Position numbers and translations under genes: made by a program. DNA of 64,000 bases from Victivallis vadensis (GTDB taxonomy: Bacteria > Verrucomicrobiota > Lentisphaeria > Victivallales > Victivallaceae): positions 1 to 64,000 of the forward strand of contig NZ_QEKH01000020.1 of assembly GCF_003096415.1 (NCBI RefSeq). Reading direction: 5' to 3'. Shown piece by piece: positions 59,393 through 64,000 of the stretch. Position 1 is the stretch's first letter; each line of letters begins with the position of its first letter. A model generated the notes under the pieces. The model saw only the letters and a list, made by a program, of their open reading frames with translations. It searched no databases and was not told the DNA's origin.

Positions 59393-59410
59393 ATCCAGAG
59401 GATGATATAG

Positions 59411-59438
59411 AATATAGCGCAAACCGGCCGGATTTCAA
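59411..59438 (-). promoter_or_regulatory. Promoter of tRNA-Gly
   Basis: Minus strand TTGAAA (59433-59438), a 16-bp spacer and TATATT (59411-59416). Transcription would begin about 10 nt before the mature 5' end. Confidence 0.65.
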
Positions 59439-59468
59439 GCAGAAAAATCACAAACGGGAGTATAAATC

Positions 59469-59960
59469 ATGAAAAATTCGATGTTTTGCGCCGCAATCGC
59501 GGCGGGAAGTCTGGTTCTGTCCGCCTGCACCGACACCAAATCCGTCCGCCGCGACTTTGAAAAACCGGACGCCAGCATCCGCGCCGTCGACCAGACTGAA
59601 GCCGTCGAATATCCGGAAGTCACCGGTTTCTACGTCCCGGAGCGGCTTCCGGCGGAAGACCTTGAAGTCCCCCAGCTTTACGCCGACCTGATCCTGACCA
59701 TGAAAAATCCCAGGCTGCCCAGCAACAGCCGCGAGAAGTATGAAACCATCAAAAAACTGCTGAAAAAGGTGGATTATACCTTCACACGCGAAACCAAGAC
59801 GCTGAACGAGCTTTTCTACTACGGCGACGCGATCATCGACTCGCCGGCGGCGGTCGACCGGACCATCACTTTCAATTACCAGTACAACAATCACTACGTG
59901 CGGCTGATCTTCTACACCTACGGAATTTTCGTGACCGGCGTGGAAATCATCGAAAAATAA
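59469..59960 (+). CDS. Small lipoprotein of unknown function
   Basis: 163 aa. It has a type II signal peptide with lipobox LSAC (Cys at about 19-20), and Thr-Asp follow the Cys. The body is soluble and partly beta: FYVPERLPAEDLEVPQLYADLILTMKN (in parts), a helix REKYETIKKLLKKVDYTF, and a C-terminal sheet ITFNYQYNNHYVRLIFYTYGIFVTGVE (in parts). ATG 59469 has GGGAG upstream. Its stop shares a base with the next start (TAATG), so it is co-translated with the TadA fusion, an unexpected partner. No family recognised. Confidence 0.7.
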   Translation: MKNSMFCAAIAAGSLVLSACTDTKSVRRDFEKPDASIRAVDQTEAVEYPEVTGFYVPERLPAEDLEVPQLYADLILTMKNPRLPSNSREKYETIKKLLKKVDYTFTRETKTLNELFYYGDAIIDSPAAVDRTITFNYQYNNHYVRLIFYTYGIFVTGVEIIEK

Positions 59961-61264
59961 TGAACGACTCCGATCCTGCCTTCATGCGCCTCGCCCTCGA
60001 CGAGGCGCGCAATGCCGCCGCAGCCGGAGAAGTTCCGGTCGGAGCGGTAGCCGTCCGGGACGGCCGGGTGCTGGCGACCGCCCGGAACCGGGTGGAAGAA
60101 CGCCATTCCGCCGTCAGCCATGCCGAAATCGAACTGCTGCACGCCGTCGAAGCCGTCACCGGCGACTGGCGCATGGATGAAATCACTTTCTACATCACCA
60201 AGGAGCCCTGCCCGATGTGCGCGGGCGCGCTGGTCAACGCCCGCGCCGGGCGGATCGTTTTCGGACTGGCCGATCCCCGCATGGGCGGCTGCGGCTCCGC
60301 TCTCGACATCACCGGGCATCCCGGCGTACTCTGGCATCCGGAGGTGGAGGGAGGCGTGCTGGCCGAAGAGGCGCAGCGGATCATCCGGGAGTTCTTCCGC
60401 AACTCCCGCGAAGCCAAGAAGGTCCGCCCCGGCGATATCCGCAGGCAGAACTTCCAGAGCGCCGCCTATATCGAAAAATTCAACCCGCTGATGCTTGAAA
60501 CCTTCGGCATGACCTTCGACCACTGGTTCAAGCTGCATGTGTGGGACCGGCGCTATGAGAGCTTCGCGATCTTCGACGGCGCCCGGATGCTCGCCCATGC
60601 CGGACTTTTCGCACTCACGCTGTCGGTCGAAGGCCGCCCGCTCCCGGCGATCCAGCTCAACGGGGTGGCGACCACCGCTTCCCACCGGGGCCGGGGCCTC
60701 TCCCGGCGGATCATCGGGCGAATCCTCGAAGAACACGCCGGCACGCCCGCTTTCCTGTTCGCCAACGATTCCGTGCTGGAGTTTTATCCCCGGTTCGGCT
60801 TCCGCCGGGCGGAGGATTTCCTGCCGGTCGCGGAGGAGCGGCTTCTCCCCTGCCCCGCCGCCCGCCGGATCACGCCGGACGAAGCGCGTCCGCTGCTGGA
60901 AAAACGCTGCCAGTTCTCCCGCGTCTTCGACGCTGCAGACGGGCTGCCGATCCACCTCTTCCATCTCTACGGCGAATGCCGCGACCACATCTGGCAGCTC
61001 TCCGGCGAAACCGCCGCCGTCGCGATTCAGGAAGGGAGCACGCTCCGGCTCCTCGATGTATTCGGCTCCCGTCCCACCGAATGGAGCGAAGTGCGCACCC
61101 GGCTCCCCTTCAGCGGAATCGAGCGCATCGAATTCGGATTCACGCCCGACTTCCTCAAAGTCGATTTCCACTGGGAGAGACGTCCTGAAAGCCGCAACCT
61201 TTTCCTGCGCGGTGATTTCGGGCTGCCGGAACAATTCTGTTTCCCGGCACTGCTGGAAACCTGA
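59960..61264 (+). CDS. tadA: tRNA adenosine deaminase TadA fused to a GNAT acetyltransferase
   Basis: 434 aa. Residues 1-155 are a complete TadA, which converts wobble A34 to inosine in tRNA-Arg(ACG): HAE (H54-E56, with E56 the proton shuttle) and PCPMC (C84, C87) bind zinc. After the usual TadA end (FFRNSREAKK), about 280 further residues form a GNAT N-acetyltransferase-like region with the acetyl-CoA loop VATTASHRGRGLSRRI (236-251) and FYPRFGF (275-281), and a C-terminal sterol-carrier-like part as in Eis-type enzymes. A normal TadA has about 150-170 residues. The start was fixed by the TAATG overlap with the lipoprotein stop. The GNAT substrate is unknown; a role on the same tRNA would be a guess. 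Confidence 0.9.
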   Translation: MNDSDPAFMRLALDEARNAAAAGEVPVGAVAVRDGRVLATARNRVEERHSAVSHAEIELLHAVEAVTGDWRMDEITFYITKEPCPMCAGALVNARAGRIVFGLADPRMGGCGSALDITGHPGVLWHPEVEGGVLAEEAQRIIREFFRNSREAKKVRPGDIRRQNFQSAAYIEKFNPLMLETFGMTFDHWFKLHVWDRRYESFAIFDGARMLAHAGLFALTLSVEGRPLPAIQLNGVATTASHRGRGLSRRIIGRILEEHAGTPAFLFANDSVLEFYPRFGFRRAEDFLPVAEERLLPCPAARRITPDEARPLLEKRCQFSRVFDAADGLPIHLFHLYGECRDHIWQLSGETAAVAIQEGSTLRLLDVFGSRPTEWSEVRTRLPFSGIERIEFGFTPDFLKVDFHWERRPESRNLFLRGDFGLPEQFCFPALLET

Positions 61265-61328
61265 TACGATTTTCGTTTCAGAAGCAGGGGCCCGTCACCT
61301 ATCCCGGATTTCAGGAGTCGGAACAGAA

Positions 61329-61370
61329 CCGGTCGAATTCCGACCGGCTTCCGGTCTCACGGCCGTGAGA
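61329..61370. other. Inverted repeats in the convergent gap after the TadA fusion
   Basis: CCGGTCG (61329-61335) and CGACCGG (61341-61347) form a stem, and the 16-bp palindrome TCTCACGGCCGTGAGA (61355-61370) spans the stop codon of the minus-strand glycosidase. The gap between the two convergent genes is only 92 bp, and these structures are the likely transcript ends for one or both. There is no T-run. Confidence 0.4.
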
Positions 61371-64000
61371 GGTGGTAGATCATCGTCGCACCTTCGGGAC
61401 GATGGGTCTCCACCGGGAAGCTGATTCCCGCCCTCCCCGGTTCGCATTTCACCGGAGCGAGTACGGAACCGTCCGCCGCAAGTGCCTCGACGCGCCACCC
61501 GTCGTTCGGGGCGACCGCCAGCGTCACATCGGCCCGGCCGCGGGCGACCAGCATCGGGATTTTGCCGTCCTTGAGCAGCAGCTTCCGGGCCGGAGTCTGA
61601 TACTGCTCTTCCGAGGCGAGAGCGTCCGTCAGGTGGAACAGCAGCAGATCGCGGCTTTCCGCCAGCGGTTTCCCGTCAAGCGAGTGAACCGATACCGTGG
61701 CGAAGTCATTGGCATTCTTCACATCCAGGAAGCGCCCCCGCGCATTGCCGTTGTGAAAGGTCAGCACTTCCGATTTCGGCGTCACGACCCGCAAACTCAC
61801 CTTGGCCGGCTCCAATTCGATCTCGCCGGTCAAGCTCGTGACGGAAGCCTTCTTCCGGAAACGCTCCGCTGCTTTCCGGAACTCCGGCGGCAGCCCGTCG
61901 ATCCAGTCCGGCCGGGAGGTATCCACTTTGTGAACCTGCTCCGACTTGCTGTCGGCGGCGACCGACCCGATCCGGCCGATCAAGCCGAGCTGGGAAAACT
62001 CCGGCGGAAATTCCTCGCCGTACCGTTCCGAATTCCAGGTATAGGCCAGCGGCACATTCGACGCCGCCGCGACGTCGCCGCGCACGAAGAGGAACCAGAT
62101 GATCCGTTCTGTCAGCAGCGAAATCGGTTCGCGCAGGGTGGAGAACGCACCGGGAGCCTTCGGAGAGAAAATGTTCTCCCGCCGGAATTCATAGCAGAAG
62201 CGGTAAAGTCCGTCCCAGTCCTGAAGCGCGGAGTAGGCGCCGGCCACCGCCCCCATCTCGCTGCGGTAGCGGTTCGGGTAGCAGTAGTTGATCTCCGTGA
62301 CGATCAGCGGTTTCCCGGGAATCCGGAGCGGCATCGATTCGCGCATCGCCGCCGCGTATTTCGCAATGTCGGCGTTCTGATGAAAGGCGACCGGCGCCTG
62401 CCAGTTGTTCATCGGAAAAGTCGGGTGATCGTGGTAGATGTGGGCGTCCAGCAGCGGCAGCATATCCCGGAAGGGCTGCAGCGAGGGCGAAGCGTTGTTG
62501 TTCAGGTTCGTGAGGATCGCCTTGACGCCAAGTTCTTCACGCAGGAAGCGGCTCTCTTCCTCCATAACCGCGCGCTGGCGTTCCGCGAGAAAGCGGTAGA
62601 AGGTTTCTCCGCGCTCCGCCGCGAGCTTTTCGGAATAGATTCCATTTTCCCGCAGCCACGCCGCATACCGCTCCGCAACCAGCGACAGGAGTTCCGGAAA
62701 CATATTCCAGACCGCGTAAAGCGGAGCCTCGTTGTCAAGATTGAGCGCAAAGAACGCCGGATCTTCCGCCATGCTCATGCCGGTATAAGGATTCTTGAGC
62801 GTGAACACCCGGCGGGCGTATTCCTTCCAGTTTTCCAAAGCGGAATCTGAGAAGAAATGAAGCACCTTGCGGTAATGGTTCTTATTCGAACTCCGGCATT
62901 CCGCGATGTTGTCGCCGGGGCGGATCGGGCGGGACGCACAGACATCGGTGGTGATGTACATGCCCTTCTCGCGCAGCTTGGCGTAGAAATACTGGAAACG
63001 ATCGAGCGTCTCCGGATTGAAATGAAGCGAATCATCCTTCGACCAGTCCATGATGAACATCTCGAACTGATGGAAACGAACCGAGTTGTATCCCTCCATG
63101 GCAAGACGCTCCACCAAGATGTCCGCCTCCTCGTGCGTCGGCGCCACCAGCCGCTGGCAGATATTGGTGCCGAAAAAGCGAATCCGCTGTTCCGGCGCGT
63201 TCTCGAAAGCGAAGTGCCCGTCAGGCCGGATCACGACATGCCCGAATTTTCCGGCCGGCACATGATTCCGGCCGGAAAAGTCCATGGGCGATCCCTGCAG
63301 GTAACGAAGCGGCATATCATATTTCTTCCACTCCTTCCCCTCCGAAATCACGATCGGCTTTCCAGCCGTTCTGCCGGGGCGCAGGTTGGCGAACGAAGCG
63401 GCGGCAACCATCCAGACCCCCTTTCCCGGTAAAAACTCCAGCCGTGCGACCGGCTTCTCGTCCAGCCGGAAAGCGGAAGCGAAAAGACCGACTTTGCCGC
63501 TGCCGTTCTCGCCCGTCCAGGCGATCGGGCCGTTGGGAAGGTCAAGCATCGGCCGCCACCAGTTTCCGCAGTCAACTCCGGCGCGCACCGGAATTTCCTG
63601 CCGGGCGCCATCCTTATAAGTAACGGCGATCACGCCGACCGGCTCGCCGCCCTGCGGCACCCACGCCGCCGCGTGAAGCAGATACAAATACCGGTGCAGT
63701 TCCGCGCCCTCCAGCTCGACTGCGCCCGCTGCCGGGAAGGTGCGGTGATTCGAACGAACCACACAGCTTCTGCCGCCGTTCTGCTCCGGATCAGCCACCT
63801 TGAAACGGATTCCGGAAAAGGCCACGTCGCCGGGCTGCATGCAGCTGAGATCCTGTTTCGGCCCCTGGTCAGTCCAGCCGCCGCGACCGTCATCGGCGGT
63901 ATCGTCGCAAAGTCCCATGTTCGCAGCCGCTCCGAGCGGAATCGGCATACTGCGGAGCGGTTCGGTTTCGATTTCAAACTCCAGTTCAGCCCTGCGGCCG
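61357..64000 (-). CDS. GH-A clan glycoside hydrolase (GH5-like), 5' end beyond the window
   Basis: The frame is still open at the right edge (EFEIETEPLRS precedes the first ATG at 63948), so the true start lies outside and no signal peptide is visible. Counting from the 63948 codon, residues 1-250 form beta-rich N-terminal domains (FPAAGAVELEGAELHRYLYL in parts). A (alpha/beta)8 barrel begins near 255 (IRFFGTNICQRL, the GH5-type first strand). The acid/base candidate is E407 (LNLDNEAPL) and the nucleophile candidate E552 (PLIVTEINYCY). A beta domain closes the protein. It is unrelated in detail to the two GH42-like proteins of the 12.9-20.4 kb operon, though of the same clan. Substrate unknown. 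Confidence 0.8.
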   Translation of the reverse strand, partial: GRRAELEFEIETEPLRSMPIPLGAAANMGLCDDTADDGRGGWTDQGPKQDLSCMQPGDVAFSGIRFKVADPEQNGGRSCVVRSNHRTFPAAGAVELEGAELHRYLYLLHAAAWVPQGGEPVGVIAVTYKDGARQEIPVRAGVDCGNWWRPMLDLPNGPIAWTGENGSGKVGLFASAFRLDEKPVARLEFLPGKGVWMVAAASFANLRPGRTAGKPIVISEGKEWKKYDMPLRYLQGSPMDFSGRNHVPAGKFGHVVIRPDGHFAFENAPEQRIRFFGTNICQRLVAPTHEEADILVERLAMEGYNSVRFHQFEMFIMDWSKDDSLHFNPETLDRFQYFYAKLREKGMYITTDVCASRPIRPGDNIAECRSSNKNHYRKVLHFFSDSALENWKEYARRVFTLKNPYTGMSMAEDPAFFALNLDNEAPLYAVWNMFPELLSLVAERYAAWLRENGIYSEKLAAERGETFYRFLAERQRAVMEEESRFLREELGVKAILTNLNNNASPSLQPFRDMLPLLDAHIYHDHPTFPMNNWQAPVAFHQNADIAKYAAAMRESMPLRIPGKPLIVTEINYCYPNRYRSEMGAVAGAYSALQDWDGLYRFCYEFRRENIFSPKAPGAFSTLREPISLLTERIIWFLFVRGDVAAASNVPLAYTWNSERYGEEFPPEFSQLGLIGRIGSVAADSKSEQVHKVDTSRPDWIDGLPPEFRKAAERFRKKASVTSLTGEIELEPAKVSLRVVTPKSEVLTFHNGNARGRFLDVKNANDFATVSVHSLDGKPLAESRDLLLFHLTDALASEEQYQTPARKLLLKDGKIPMLVARGRADVTLAVAPNDGWRVEALAADGSVLAPVKCEPGRAGISFPVETHRPEGATMIYHLSRP

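Overview
The window looks like chromosome from a Gram-negative member of the PVC superphylum, most likely Lentisphaerota (Victivallis-like). This is an inference from gene content. It is GC-rich and encodes lipid A synthesis (LpxK). It carries prepilin-like proteins with the [13 protein letters not shown] head next to large secreted glycosidases, a GntR regulator with a LacI-type sensor domain, lipoproteins without recognisable family, a eukaryotic-type glycogen branching enzyme, and rubrerythrin with no respiratory complex in view, which fits a fermentative glycan-degrading anaerobe. No prophage, transposase, CRISPR array or rRNA was seen. One tRNA (Gly, anticodon CCC) is present.

Layout. 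1-4.6 kb: the 5' end of a secreted protein, then a minus-strand operon of a large membrane protein with a PHP-like HxH motif, a lytic transglycosylase and a small unknown protein. 4.6-5.5 kb: a non-coding mosaic repeat (copy A) and a 46-bp tandem repeat. 5.5-10.3 kb: minus-strand lpxK, a GT39-type glycosyltransferase, galK and trpS. 10.4-12.9 kb: an HD-domain protein, a split YeeE/YedE membrane pair and an O6-alkylguanine-DNA alkyltransferase. 12.9-22.4 kb: a polysaccharide-utilisation operon (GntR/LacI regulator, prepilin, GH42-like glycosidase, second prepilin, second larger glycosidase). The second prepilin holds a 372-bp insert bounded by a duplicated FTLIELLV segment. 22.5-26.3 kb: two paralogous lipoproteins (one broken), an amidase and thiD. 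26.4-33.6 kb: a secreted unknown protein, then an FMN oxidoreductase with mreC, mreD, PBP2 and a Gfo/Idh/MocA oxidoreductase. 33.8-37 kb: a membrane FMN/4Fe-4S protein, an anchored nitroreductase and a GH28-like beta-helix protein. 37-44.4 kb: a prepilin-body protein with a Sec signal, then the glycogen operon (CBM48 protein, glgP, glgA, glgB). 44.4-45.6 kb: the glycogen promoter and repeat copy B, inverted relative to copy A about 40 kb away. 45.6-48.9 kb: a two-component system and rubrerythrin with a PerR/Fur-like box. 48.9-53.5 kb: a degenerate alkaline phosphatase, typA and a two-domain class II aldolase. 53.7-61.3 kb: a trypsin-like protease, a glucuronokinase-like GHMP kinase with a UTP-sugar-1-phosphate uridylyltransferase and a DEAD-box helicase, tRNA-Gly, a lipoprotein and a TadA-GNAT fusion. 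61.4-64 kb: a third glycoside hydrolase, cut off at the right edge.

How the genes fit together. The glycosidases, beta-helix protein, galactokinase, glycogen enzymes and sugar-1-phosphate/UDP-sugar genes form a route from external glycans to stored glycogen and nucleotide sugars. The Mre/PBP2, transglycosylase, amidase and LpxK/GT39 genes build the envelope. Many intergenic regions carry a sigma70-like promoter of the form TTGCAA-17 bp-TATATT, which helped place transcription units. The most unusual items are the hairpin-rich inverted repeat pair whose stems differ by compensating changes, the prepilin gene carrying an in-frame insert that duplicates its own processing site, and overlapping divergent -10 boxes between thiD and its neighbour.
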